DNA from: Gnetum montanum
Taxonomy: Eukaryota > Streptophyta > Gnetopsida > Gnetales > Gnetaceae
DNA length: 64,000 nt
Direction of reading: 5' to 3'
Assembly (NCBI GenBank): GCA_015680685.1
Contig: MNCI01010504.1
Coordinates: 631,805 to 695,804, forward strand
Both the position numbers and the translations under genes were made by a program. Shown piece by piece: positions 33,226 to 44,266 of the stretch. The notes below the pieces were generated by a model. It worked only from the letters and a program-made list of their open reading frames with translations, was not told the origin of the DNA and did no database searches. The stretch's first letter is position 1; every line of letters starts with the position of its first letter.

Positions 33226-35000
33226 AATGTCCAAAAATTAAGAAAATGGATTAGTCTTTATCACAATATCTCAATGCATAAGCTACTTCTTCCCCTTTTT
33301 GGACATGATCAAAAAGGATGATACATATAAACCTATATATGAAGCATATATCATTTTACAACAAAAAAATATAGTTATGAAGATCCATTGTAGAACAAGC
33401 ATAACCATTATCACATAAATCTCTTCCCTTGTATGGATAGCACCCAAAAGGATCTAAACACCTACAAAAATATTTCATGATATAAATGTGCATGACATAA
33501 AACCATTTTGCAAGAGAACTAGTTAAAGAGTACACATCTCATTAATTTCATGGGGCTATAAGATAAAAATAGTTTTTTTTTATCAAGAGTTGTCCTTCAT
33601 CTATTCACAATAAGAAGCATAGTTGATCCAAGCCTTTTAGTAACCTATCTACCATGATTTTAATATCAACCGACATTCTTTTGAAAATATCAATAATCCA
33701 ATAAAAAGTTCATGAAAAGGGTGTTTAAAACATGCATATTTAACTTTTAAGACAAAGCAACACATCTAATCATGTTGAATATATTGAAAGATCAAAAGTA
33801 ACGAATCAGTTGTTTATCCAAAAGAAGATTCATAAACTAATATATGATAATCATGTTAAAGGTAAGAATAATAGCATATGGATATACCTCATGTCTTACC
33901 AAAAGAGATCATGAACACTTATTCTAGTACAACTTAATTCATATTTTCAATAAGGGCCTTAGGTACTTAAAAAGATATATTCTCAACATATAAAAGGTTA
34001 GACAATAAATAGAGCTCATAGGTAAGTTTATATAACATATAAACATTAGGAGCTTTCATCATAAAAGTTTATCTTTAGATAAGGAGTTAATAAATACCCT
34101 TTTTTACAACATTACCAGATGAAATATGAAGTTTTGCTACTTGAGCATGTTTTAGTAAAAGCCTCAATAGACATCCCCTACACTAGTAGCCTCTTGGATT
34201 AGGTACCAAATCCCCTTGCATATGTGTAGATTCTAATGCTCCGTTTGGATCCTTTTGGATTAGCCTATATATATATATATATATAAAATCAAAGTATTAT
34301 CCTTGAAATTCAACATTAAGATCAAAACTGGAGACTAAAGTCTCCTATTAATAGTACTTCATAATTATTCCTTTTGCAATGATACTATTCTTAGAAGATT
34401 CTAGAATTGCATTGAAGGTACTAATTCAAATTCTTCAAAAAAAATCTTCCAAAAGAAATTTGACTTTATGATTTTAGAACAAACCCATATGTCAAGGCAA
34501 AAAGCTTATCAGTTAATGAAGTTTATGCAAGAATTTTAAATCACTTGAAACTAATATATCAAAAGATGATTTCTCAATAAAAACTTTTAAAAGTTTATAT
34601 GTACTACAAACTTTCATTTAATCACATCATGCTCATACATACACAAGAGATACCATAATTTAAAATATTCTAACAATATCAAATATCTTCTCTTGTAAGC
34701 ACTTATCTTAGCATTTGTAGAATAATAGAGCTAACATCCCATAGCTTGGAATGAGGTAAGCACACATCAACATAATTTAGTCTTTCCAAATTAAATACTA
34801 ACATGATATTTAGAAAGTAAAGAAATAAAAAATTACCTTGACTTATCTTACTTGCAACTAAGAATTAAGGTTCTTAGAGTGCTAGAGAACAAGATTCCTC
34901 TTTTGAGGTTTTTCTTCTTGTACAAACTTCTTTAATTTTCAAGGCTTGGCTCCCTTTCACAAATTGGCTAGATAGTGTCTTCTCATTCTTAGGTTTCTTC
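33226..35000 (-). other. Interior of the copia-like element, no recognisable coding content
   Basis: AT-rich, without long reading frames or pol motifs on either strand. An (AT)n run of about 22 bp lies near 34266-34287. In a complete copia element this region should carry integrase and reverse transcriptase. Confidence 0.55.
34266..34287. repeat. (TA)n microsatellite
   Basis: About eleven TA units in uninterrupted alternation. Confidence 0.85.
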
Positions 35001-36360
35001 CTCTTAAATGTCCAAACTTTTCAAACTCCTTCATTCTTTTGAGTTGTCCAATCTTTTTTTCCTTGCACAAATTCCTTTCTTGCTGCATTCTAATAAGACC
35101 AAGGAGTCTTGTGATATGACCAGGTACTCATACGATAAAAATTTACATTTCACTCCCATTGTTTATGTTCAAAATTATTACAATAATAACATCTAATTAT
35201 CCTATTGTAGAAAAAGTGATTAGAATGATCAAACCTTTGAGGAGTCTTTTGGTGGATAGGAGCTTCTTTTGATGTAGTACCCTTACTCCTTGGAGATTCC
35301 TTTAGATGCCATGAAGGTTTTGTAGGTTCTTCTTCTTGGGAACAACATCGAAGTCCACTTTTATCTTGTGGACCTCTTCCTTGTCCAAGAACCATTCGAA
35401 GGAACGCTTTCACTTTCAACCATTCATTCGCAAGCTTTACATTTGCAATTTCTTCCTTAGCCTACTCATAATACAAGGTTAGCTTTTCATTCTCAGCCCT
35501 TAGGTTTGAGATTTCTTTTGTAAGACAAGAAATTGTTGTATTCAATAAAGAAATTTCTTGATCTTTTTTTTTACTTGCTTGTTCAACTTTGTAAAAGATT
35601 TTGAAGATTTAAAAATTCATTACATAATTAATCAAACTTTTCATCCTCATTAAGTTCATCATTTGAGGTATCAATGTCATCATTAGTGATAGCCATGTAG
35701 ATGATGTGTGAATCCTTTGCATTATCCTCCACCTCTTTTTCACTTTTCTCTTCATCATCCCAACTTGAGTAGAACTTGGTGTTTCTCATCTCCTCATCAT
35801 TTCTATCCTTTTGCTATAACTTGCCACTACTAGAGCATTTGGAGATGACATGACCTCTTCCACCACATACCAAGTGTTATATTAATGATGAATCAAAATT
35901 CGAACTTGAAAAATTTTTACCTTCAAATTAATTGGATTTTTTTATTGAAGCTCTTATTCATTGCTCAATCACATTGGTTTTTGAATCTTATCCCTAAGGT
36001 TTGAGTTCTCTTTCTTGAGATAAAACATTCATCATTAGAACTTTAATTTTTATTTCGTTTGCATGTAGAGCATCTTTTATCTCAATGCACAAATTTTGGA
36101 AAGAAAGAACTTCATGGCCAAATATCCCATACCTCTTGTCAAAGGAAACATCATTTAGATAATCACAACTTCTGTCAACTTTACAAGAATAATCTTCTTT
36201 ATTTATAAATGGAAAGAAGGGAATGAGACACTTACCTTTATAGTAGAAACAATATATGAATTGAGCACACCAATTGATAAAGAATATCAGTCTCTTCGTC
36301 TAGATGTGTTCGATGTTGATAGCCCATTTCATGTTCACTCTTGAAGATTGATGTAGAGAG
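35001..36360 (-). pseudogene. copia Gag remnant with two zinc-knuckle regions
   Basis: Decayed Gag of a Ty1/copia-type element on the minus strand. A first knuckle near 35880-35830 reads CGGRGHVISKC, with its first Cys lost. It is followed by an acidic, coiled-coil-like stretch (DDEEKSEKEVEDNAKD; DELNEDEKF). A further part at about 35420-35150 has GQGRGPQDKSGL and a knuckle CYYCNNFEHKQWE whose last Cys is missing. The same protein is represented in the plus-strand fragment at 52787-53601. Frames are broken by many stops. Confidence 0.65.
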
Positions 36361-36365
36361 TAAGA

Positions 36366-36382
36366 GTACCTGGCTTTGATAC
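36366..36382 (-). other. Primer-binding site of the copia-like element
   Basis: On the minus strand AGTATCAAAGCCAGGTA, a decayed form of the tRNA-Met site TGGTATCAGAGC, adjoins the 5' LTR. Confidence 0.6.
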
Positions 36383-37204
36383 TGCTTGAGGATCATTGAA
36401 CTTAGAAGAGGGAGGTAGGCTTTGGTGGTGGGGGGTGGTGCTGTGTGGAAGGGTGTGGGGAGGGAGGGGAATGAATAAGTTCCAAAATAAAATTATTTAA
36501 TACAAAGACCACATTAATATTAATTTGGTTTTCCACTTGGGTAGTATACACTAGGAGGGTAGTTTGCAAGCACACCTCTAGACTTTGTTCCTTTCAAATT
36601 ATGGATTGAAGGGTACCACACCTTGTATAAGCTCTAAGCTCTACACTGGAATGTTATGATGTTGCACCAACCACTCAATACTGTAAGGTCCTAACAAGCT
36701 TAGAATGTGATTTCTAGGCTTTCATAACCTTTATAATCTTGAGCTTCACTCGGGAGTCTTCTGGCACTACACAACCACTCAATCTCGTAGGATCCTGACA
36801 AGCTCAAGCAAGATGCCTTCCCGTAAGAAGCACATCAACCTTGAAGGGTAACAAGAGAGAACAATAATTACAAGGGATGAATGCAACTTAGTTTGTTGAT
36901 CCTTATACTTTGAGGAACAACACACTTTATAATGGAAAAAAGATAATACAATGACAAGAAACAATGATTATAATGATTGATAATTGATTATACAATGATA
37001 GTACAAGAGTCTACTCTTTTTCCAATGAGAATGATGTCTTCTTACAGTCAACATGTTTTCAAATCCATCTTGGAACTCATGCAATGACTAGCTAATAATC
37101 ATGGAAGATGTCTTCTTCATGCTTAAGATGTCTTTCTATATTTGCCTCCATTGTGGAAAGATGTCTTTGTCTAAGGAAAGATGTCTTTCTAAAACTGGCT
37201 TGCC
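36383..37204 (-). mobile_element. 5' LTR of the copia-like element, truncated
   Basis: Aligns with 32087 to about 32880: TTGAACTTAGAAG, CTTGGGTAGT, AGGGTACCACACC, CACTACACAACCACTCAATC and TTGATAATTGATTA occur in the same order. A G-rich insertion (GGTGGTGGGGGGTGGTG, about 36425) is unique to this copy. It ends in the AGATGTCT array, so the outermost 300 bp are missing and copy A gag follows. Confidence 0.72.
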
Positions 37205-39352
37205 TATAGTTTACTTGTGGATAAGACAACTACTTGGATGGTTACCATTTTGCAAATTCAGGATTTAAAGTATATACTCTAGATACTTGTAGGTTTGAAA
37301 ACATTGGAAAACATCATTTAAAATGTTCATATTGGCAAATTTCATAATCATCATCATCTATTTTAGAATCTACAATCTCCTCTACTACTATAGCTTTATC
37401 CTTATTCTTATAGCATTCCTCTTTGGTATCCTTTTTCTTTCTTCTTTCTTAACCACTACCCCCTTGGTCTCTTTGTTTCTTTGCAATCTTTAGAGCTATT
37501 TGTAACTTCTCATCTAAGAAGTCTTACATCTTTTCTACCTTAGTTGATATTTTGGTAATAGATTTTTGTATCAAAAAGATATTCCTTTGCACCACTTCAT
37601 TAAGTGGTGTCTCCTTCTTAGTATCACAGAAATGTATCTCCCTTTCACTAATGGAGGACTCCTTATTGCACTCTTCTATACTTTCACATTTTTTAATTTC
37701 ACCTTTTTCTTTGGCCACTTGATTTATTAGCTTTTTGATCCGATGGGTTCATAGCTTAAAAAGTCTCCCTTGGGCATAGGCCCTAAGAGTTTTTCTTGTT
37801 TCATTCTTGAGCCCATTTATGATATGGTGCAGTTTATCCCTATGGAAGTATCCATGGCCTAGGCATCAGTGCAAAAGAGAATAGTACCTACCTAAGGCTA
37901 CATCCAAGGATTCATTATTTCCTTGTTTCCATCCTTTGATTTGTCTCTACAAGTTGGACACTTTGGAGTAGGTTTGGTGCTTGTCATTGAAAAGCTCCAA
38001 CATTGTACTTCATTAATGAATAGATTATGGTTCTAAGGATTAGTATCAACTTTCAACTTTCTTAATGAGTATCCTTGGGAATAGTTTCAGCTTCTACCAA
38101 TTATTTTCAGTTTTTTATAAGGCATAGGAATCATGAAAGGCTTGTAGATGGTTTTGTGGATTTGAGTTATATCCCCCTTCAAATCTAGGAATATTGTTCA
38201 TGTTCAATCTCTTAATTCAACTATCTTTCAAGTGCCTTGTTGGAATTCTAACTACCTTCGAAATATTTAACATATTTTGGGTAGCTAATATAGGCTCATC
38301 ATAGTCATAATGATGTCAGTGGCCCCTGTCATGGTCATCATATTTATGTTGAGTTTTTCTATGCTCCTCACTTTATTATTTTCCTTACCCCTATTCTTGG
38401 TCATCCCAACAAGATTTGCATTCATTCCTATTCCACCGTTCATCTCCATCCTAGTCATAGGTGTTCTTTGTTTAGTCTCAGCCTCTACTCCTCTTATCAG
38501 AGTTGGAGGAGGAAGATGATAAGGATGATGATGAGAATGATGAAGAAGGAGAACTAGCACTAGAACAATGCTTGCTAGTTTCTCTTCTTCAATTCATATC
38601 CCAATTAGCTTGTTTATCTTTATCATTGTTCTTGTCATTATTCTTACTTTAGAATGAATGGATTCAATTATTATCTTTGAAGGTCCATTGATCTTGAGAA
38701 CCATTGATTCCCTTACCCAAGTTCTCAATGGTTGATTGCAACCTTTGGATAAGGGTTTTTCCATCATAGAAAGGAGGAGAGTCTATGTATTGGAATTGGC
38801 CTAAAAAGAAGTCCTTGCCTTCTTTACGCTACTGCAAGAATAACTGGGTTGGAATCCTTTTGCCCTTATAAGCCTTATACCATACTTCCATATGCTGATC
38901 CTTAATTCACTGGCCAATGGTGAGATGATAATTTTTGTAAATATGGTCATGGACCTCATATACTACATTAAGTACAATGATGTCTAGACTAATGAGATTG
39001 TTCATTAGCATGGCAAGAATAGATTGGTCAGGAGGCAACATAATGTTACCTTTCATATTCCTCCATCATAGCTGCTCATCTTGATGTAGGATGAAAGTGA
39101 AATCTAAAGTGTAAGGGTCAAGATGAGTGTAAACAACACAAAGTTTTTGGGGTATTTTTTAGACCTTCTATCTTTGATTGGTTCTACCTAGAAATGGTAG
39201 AGATTGTCCCTATGAGAACAAGCCATGTTAGCTTTTACTAAAAACAATATGCTTGCTCTTATCTCCTTAATGATTTATCATTGAATGATCCCTACAATAT
39301 CTTTGTATGATGTCACTATCTTTTCCATACTTAGCACACTTAGCTAAACTAA
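37205..39352 (-). pseudogene. gag: gag of copy A
   Basis: Capsid-region remnant of the Athila/Tat-like element, minus strand. Its N-terminal part (about 39240-39000) has LHQDEQL and GNIMLPPDQS, matching LHQDEQL and GNIVLPPDRS in copy E. A Ser/His/Asp-rich part follows (38560-38280), then the capsid-like domain beginning RIPTRHL (about 38250) with RYYSLLHRCLGHGYF near 37870. The C-terminal part is Lys/Glu-rich (37720-37205). Stops are frequent, mostly former Gln and Trp codons. The plus-strand frame at 38310-38519 is antisense. Confidence 0.78.
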
Positions 39353-39372
39353 GTCCCTAGAAATAGTGCCAA
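39353..39372 (-). other. Primer-binding site of copy A
   Basis: On the minus strand TTGGCACTATTTCTAGGGAC follows the 5' LTR. It aligns with TTGGCACCGTTGTCGGGGAC of copy E and with the tRNA-Asp-type site used by Athila/Tat elements, with several decay changes. Confidence 0.72.
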
Positions 39373-40230
39373 TGATGAGCAGTGAGTAGTTCCTACACCC
39401 AACCATATAAATCATAAGCTTATACTAATGATCTGGTCAAATTCCATGGCCTTAGCTTCTAAGTGTGCCTATAGACAAAGATTGTGACTGAAGGAAATAT
39501 ATGATTGTTTTCTTCCTAATTCTTACTTATGTAGGATCTTAGGTATGGTTAAGTAGGAGTTAAGGCATATGATATTTATTTATGTTTATAGTTTTTATAC
39601 ATGTTTAGCCTAAGTGTTGGTGAAAAGATAAATGGAACTATTCTAACTACTTAATGGTTCTATAACTAACTATCCTAATATAGGTATATATACCCACTTT
39701 CCATAGATATCCTGAACTTGTATTAACACTATTGGATTATCAAGTAGCAATTACTAGGTGTACCAAATAGGCACTGCTGGGATTACCAAACATCATATGC
39801 TATGCTCAAAGTAGTTGTACTTATGTGTTCATGACTGATTACTTTTAATTATGATAACATAGAAAGTAAAATGTGTGTAAAATAAAGTACTAATGAAGAA
39901 AGATTAATCTAATATAAGTGCTACAATGAATATCAAAAATCTCATATTTATTGCCATTTACATTAAAGTGTTCAAGTACATGATGCTCAAATAAAGATCC
40001 ATACAATCTCTTAATTCATGCTACAGGCACTCAAATGGAAAATATTATAACTTTAGAAACTACAGACTACAAGAGTTACACTATAGTATTGACTTAACAT
40101 GAAATAAATGTGATGGGTATGCATATTTATATAGGCTTGACTCTCATCTACATCAACAAATGTGTCCATGCATTGATGGGGACATGTCAACAGGACTGCA
40201 TCAATGCAGCCATTTGACTATGCTTCATCA
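39373..40230 (-). mobile_element. 5' LTR of copy A
   Basis: 858 bp, plus-strand ends TGATGAGC and GCTTCATCA. Pairs with 18063-18916. U3 motifs near 40150-40205 include CATCAACA, CATTGATGGGGAC and CATCAATGCAG. Confidence 0.9.
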
Positions 40231-40235
40231 TTTAG
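40231..40235. repeat. Target-site duplication of copy A, right
   Basis: TTTAG, identical to 18058-18062. Removing copy A and one TTTAG restores an uninterrupted LINE frame across the joint. Confidence 0.9.
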
Positions 40236-41221
40236 CAAATGAGAAATTTTTAGGATTTGATAGTTTTCAAATTGAAATTTTTAAGTAGAACTAGAATATT
40301 ATTGTAAATGATATCTTTCATGTTTTTCAAGAAGCTATTAAAACATTTTTTCTTAGTCAAAATATTAATAAGGGTGTAATTCATCTTCTTCCTAAGAATG
40401 AAAATCTTTAGCATATTAGTAATTGAAGACCTATAGCTCTCTTTAACTACACCCAAAAAAATTTTGTGAGATGCATGGCCTATCTAATTCAAAAGGTTTT
40501 AAAAGATATCATTAAAACTAAGTAGACAAGTTTTGTTAAAGGTAGGTATATCTTAAATAATGTTATTATAGTGTCAGAGGGAATGCTATGGGATTTAGAT
40601 ACTAATGAGAATATTACTTTTATTAAGTTAGATTATGCTAAAGCTTATGATAAGATTGAATACAATTTCATTATTTATTGAATGTATAAACTAGAATTTC
40701 ATGATTCATTTATTCATCATGTTTGTACCCTGCTCATTAACACTAATTCTTAAGTTGCTATAAATTTTGAATTGAATTTCTTCTTTTCTCTTTATTGGTT
40801 AGTTTGTCAAGTTTGTTCTCTAGTTTCATATCTTTTTATTATTACTGCAAACTTTCTTTCACATAATTTGCATGATGATTTGTAAAGGAATATCATTAAA
40901 GGAATTTCAATTAATGATCAAGGTGTATAATTACTTGGCATGTACTTTTTAGATGATTTTTTATAATAAACAATTATTGACAACATATTAGTATTCTATT
41001 AGCTAGAGTAAATGATTATTACATGTTATCTAAATCTTGTATCAATTTGCAAAGTCTATTGTTTGCTATAATGATAATATTGATGAGTGGGTTATTGTCA
41101 AGCTTTGGAAAATCTTAAAAAAAGATTATGTTTTTTAAATTTTAGAAATACCTTTTTCTTTTAAGCATAATCTTACTATTTTATAGAATTATGTGATTGA
41201 TAAAATTAAAAAGAAGCTTGA
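40236..41221 (+). pseudogene. LINE ORF2, reverse transcriptase part, right of copy A
   Basis: Continuation of the LINE protein from 18057. L1-type reverse transcriptase motifs in order: GVIHLLPKNEN and RPIALFN (about 40375-40445), SFVKGRYILNNVI (about 40530), FIKLDYAKAYDKIEYNF with the first catalytic Asp (40619-40665), and FLDDF at about 40950, where plant LINEs usually have a FADD-type box. A later part (EWVIVKLWKILKK; DKIKKKLD) belongs to the thumb region. It is cut at 41221 by the LTR of copy C. The remaining C-terminal end of the LINE was not found elsewhere in the window. Many stops. Confidence 0.82.
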
Positions 41222-42118
41222 TGATGAGTGGTGAGTATACCCTGTGTCCAACCATACAAATTTCAAGCATTCACATGTAATCTAGTCAAATTCCATAGAT
41301 CTTAAGTTCCCACATACACTAGTTCGAGGACATGAAATATAATCGTGATGATTGTTTTCTTCCCAACTACACTTGTGGAGCATAGTTGTATGGTTAAGTG
41401 CAATTGAGGTGCATGATTTTTATTATTTTATATTTTATTTACCTATAATTAATAACAAGTTGAAACTCAATTTATGAACCAATTCAACTAATCTAATTGC
41501 TAATTAATAACTAACTATCCTAACATAAACATTCAGTTTGACTTTCCATACATATCATAAATGCATATAACATTACTGGGCTACCAAGTGTTAAGCATTG
41601 CTGTGATTACCAAGTGCTGTATGTTATGCTCAAAGTAGACATACTTATGTGTTTAATCTATTTAGCTGAATTAATTAATAAATTAAAGTCTATTTTAGCT
41701 TAATTAATTTCATAATTAATGGAAAATAGTAAATTAAGAAATAAATCATTAATCTATTCCAAGTGTTACAAGGTTTGATCAAAAGGCTCGTCTTTATTGC
41801 CATTCACACTAGTGTGCTTAGGTACATCAGTGCTCAAATAAAGATTTGTACACTTTTTGACTCCTACTGTAGGCACTTAGAGAAATATTTTAACTCTCAA
41901 ATGACAAAACTACAAGAGCTCTACTACAACTATGATATGACATTCCATAAACATGGCTAGTGAGAACGTATTTATAGACTTTATTATGGAGTTACGTTGA
42001 CAAGACCTCATAAATGTAGCAAATGCTACATCGATGTGACCTTGTCAATAGGGTAATACCACATCGATGGGGCCACATCAACGAGGGCTCATCGACATGA
42101 TACTTTGATGCTTCATCA
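41222..42118 (-). mobile_element. 3' LTR of copy C
   Basis: 897 bp with plus-strand ends TGATGAGTGG and GCTTCATCA. Its U3 has CATCGATGGGGCC, CATCAACGAGG and CTCATCGACATG motifs (42060-42100) upstream, on the minus strand, of a TATA box (complement of TTTATAGAC near 41972). The open frame at 41763-41960 is inside the LTR. Confidence 0.87.
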
Positions 42119-42133
42119 TACCCTCATGACTGA
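42119..42133 (-). other. 3' polypurine tract, copy C
   Basis: On the minus strand TCAGTCATGAGGGTA abuts the LTR. The GAGGG variant is shared with this copy's internal tract at 46331-46346. Confidence 0.7.
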
Positions 42134-42354
42134 ATGAAAATTTGTCCTTGAGTTCCTTTACAAAATTGGGAAGGTATGGGATTATTGACTAACTCTTGAC
42201 ATAACAAATTGACATAACAAAATTGAATGCTCAAGTGTATAGATTAACATCATTACAAAAATTTTTGGTGTTTATAACACAAAATTGGACATCACGACAT
42301 GATTACTCAAACTGGACATCACATCCTCTAATGGCATGAAGGTGTTTAAGAGGA

Positions 42355-44266
42355 TCAAATAGTCCCAGGTAGTGGAGGCTCTTGAGGTTCTGAAATACCT
42401 TCACTAGCTTCGGGCACATATGGTGGTTGAGGTAGTTGTGGTTGTCCTACTACAACAACTACCTTTGGTGGAATGTAAAAGGCATCTATTAATTCCTTCA
42501 TCTTCTCCTCATTACTCTAGGGATCATTCATAGTCCATGTGGCATTGTTAATGTGGGCTAGAATGGGGATATCCCATTGATAGGGCATTATTGGAAATAG
42601 CTCCTTGACATTGACAAACCAAGCAACAAATTATTTACGTTCGACATTGAACACCTTGACTGCATTTTATAGCTCTTGGTAGTCATTCATTATTTTGACT
42701 AGGCTCTTAGCATTGAATCTTTGATCAGTACATTTGCCCTTGAGAACCTCATGTTTAACATTTGCCTTCGTAATTTTTTTCTTGGTGTCCTTGTGGTGCT
42801 TAAACTCAACCTTGTAGAATAAGTACAATCTAGCCACTTGCTTTTCCAATTCTAACTGCAACAATTTGATAGTTAACATAGCTAGGTTTTCATATCAGAG
42901 ACTGGCAAGCTTCATATATTTAGTCATTTCCTCTATCTACAACTCCTTTAAGTGAATTTCTACTTTATTGTATTGATCAATCCCATCAATGATGGGCTAC
43001 CATAATTCACCTCCTTATTGGAGTTACTAGAGGGTCTCATTCACCTTTGCCTTCATCACTTGAATGCGTTTTTCATTTACTTCCTTCTAGAGGCCAACCT
43101 AGTCTTTGTAGTGATTCTTGACTCTGCTAAATTTGAGAGCCTTTGATTTGTAGGTGGATACCTCTATTACAGTATTTTGGTAAATGGCATGGACCTCGTC
43201 CATAGAGAGGTTTCTATTCTCAACTAGCAATCTCCTTAACTCTATATTTGCTCTAGCTAGTTGATCCTACTTTGATGGATAAAATTAGTCAACTATTGTT
43301 TATGTGCATTAACATTTCACAGGTTATTTTTTTCTATGGTTAATTGCACATTCTCCTAGCGAGTCAGATCCAAAGCCTTCAAAATTTTATGCTAGGTGGA
43401 CTCTACCAAGAATTGATAGAACATCATTGTCTCCATCACACCCTCAACCCCTTTAAACCTAGTGTGAAGTTGTTTAAGATCTTCATCTCTTGTTAGTGCT
43501 AGGTTAAGAAATGCAAGGTTGGTAATCTGGGCTCTCAATTTAGCAACCTTTGTAGCCAAGAGTTCATTCAGCTCCTTGGTTGTTTTGAGTTGCCACTCCA
43601 AAATAATGTTCTTGCCTCTTACCTCCAGTAGCTCAAATTGGGTTGTAGTTATCCTATCTAGAAGGTCAAAAACATCTAAAATCAGTTGCTTGATTCCTAC
43701 TAGTTGATCCAATAGTTCTTCATCTGTGCTATGCTTAATTTGCTACTTATGGTCTCTATGGATGTTTGCACATCTTTAAGTGTAGTGACATTTGGTATAG
43801 ATGTCGTAGGTGCATTGAGTATTTTAGAAATTCTATCAGTAACCACCTCTACTACTTTTTCTTGCTCCTAGTGCTACATTAGTAGTACCATTGCTCCCTC
43901 GTCCTTCTCCAAGTGCACCAAGAAGGTTGTAGCATTTCCAAAAATCTTTGGGAGCTACTATTATTTTGAGAGAGATAATGTTACCTCTCTGGTGCTAAGA
44001 TTTGACCTTGTAGAAAAAAGTGTTCATTGGGTCAAGAAAATGGGTCCACCTCCCCCCATCAGGGTAACTATTTGAGCCACCTTATTCAAGTGACTCATTG
44101 TTGGCTAGTACACAAATGGGTCTCCATCACTTGTACATGCTTGTTACTCTTACTCACTCAAGAGCCATTCTTGGTACTTGTGCAACTATTGGGAAGTTGT
44201 AGTGATTTTTGGCATAATTTTCTCACATGGTTCTCCTTATTGCATGTGTTTACCTTTTGGTTCCAT
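42355..44266 (-). pseudogene. ORF3 of copy C, lacking its N-terminal domain
   Basis: Starts with an ATG at 44266 (MEPKGKH) and ends with a Pro-rich tail and TGA at 42357-42355, as in copy G. At 1.91 kb it is about 950 bp shorter than G. The missing part is the conserved N-terminal region: the text passes from the first 30 codons to the sequence matching G near 10440. The coiled-coil region is well represented, e.g. 43712-43392 (MDQLVGIKQLILDVFDLLDR) and 42879-42667. Stops are fewer in this part than in G or A. Confidence 0.75.

Larger units (their letters stand above)
32087..37204 (-). mobile_element. Ty1/copia-like element lacking a recognisable pol, inserted in copy A
   Basis: Minus-strand LTR element between gag and pol of copy A. 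3' LTR 32087-33208, polypurine tract 33209-33225, interior with gag remnants, primer-binding site 36366-36382 and a 5' LTR starting at 36383, truncated near 37204 by about 300 bp. The interior is 3.2 kb and shows only Gag-type zinc knuckles, with no recognisable integrase or reverse transcriptase. It is either an internally deleted copy or a non-autonomous derivative. The right border is approximate. Confidence 0.75.
18063..40230 (-). mobile_element. Complete copy A of the Athila/Tat-like family, 22.2 kb with two nested insertions
   Basis: Minus-strand LTR retrotransposon bounded by two LTRs and a perfect 5-bp target duplication. Read 5' to 3': 5' LTR 40230-39373, primer-binding site, gag to 37205, copia-like insertion, pol 32086-28711, spacer with a non-autonomous LTR element inserted, ORF3 22943-19130, polypurine tract, 3' LTR 18916-18063. 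Without the two insertions it would be about 13 kb. By eye the LTRs differ at very roughly one site in five or six, so the insertion is old. It lies inside LINE ORF2. Confidence 0.92.

Noticed and set aside
38310-38519. 69-codon hydrophobic open frame that looks like a membrane protein
   Set aside because: It is the antisense of the Asp/Glu/Ser/His-rich part of copy A gag, which reads as hydrophobic on the opposite strand.
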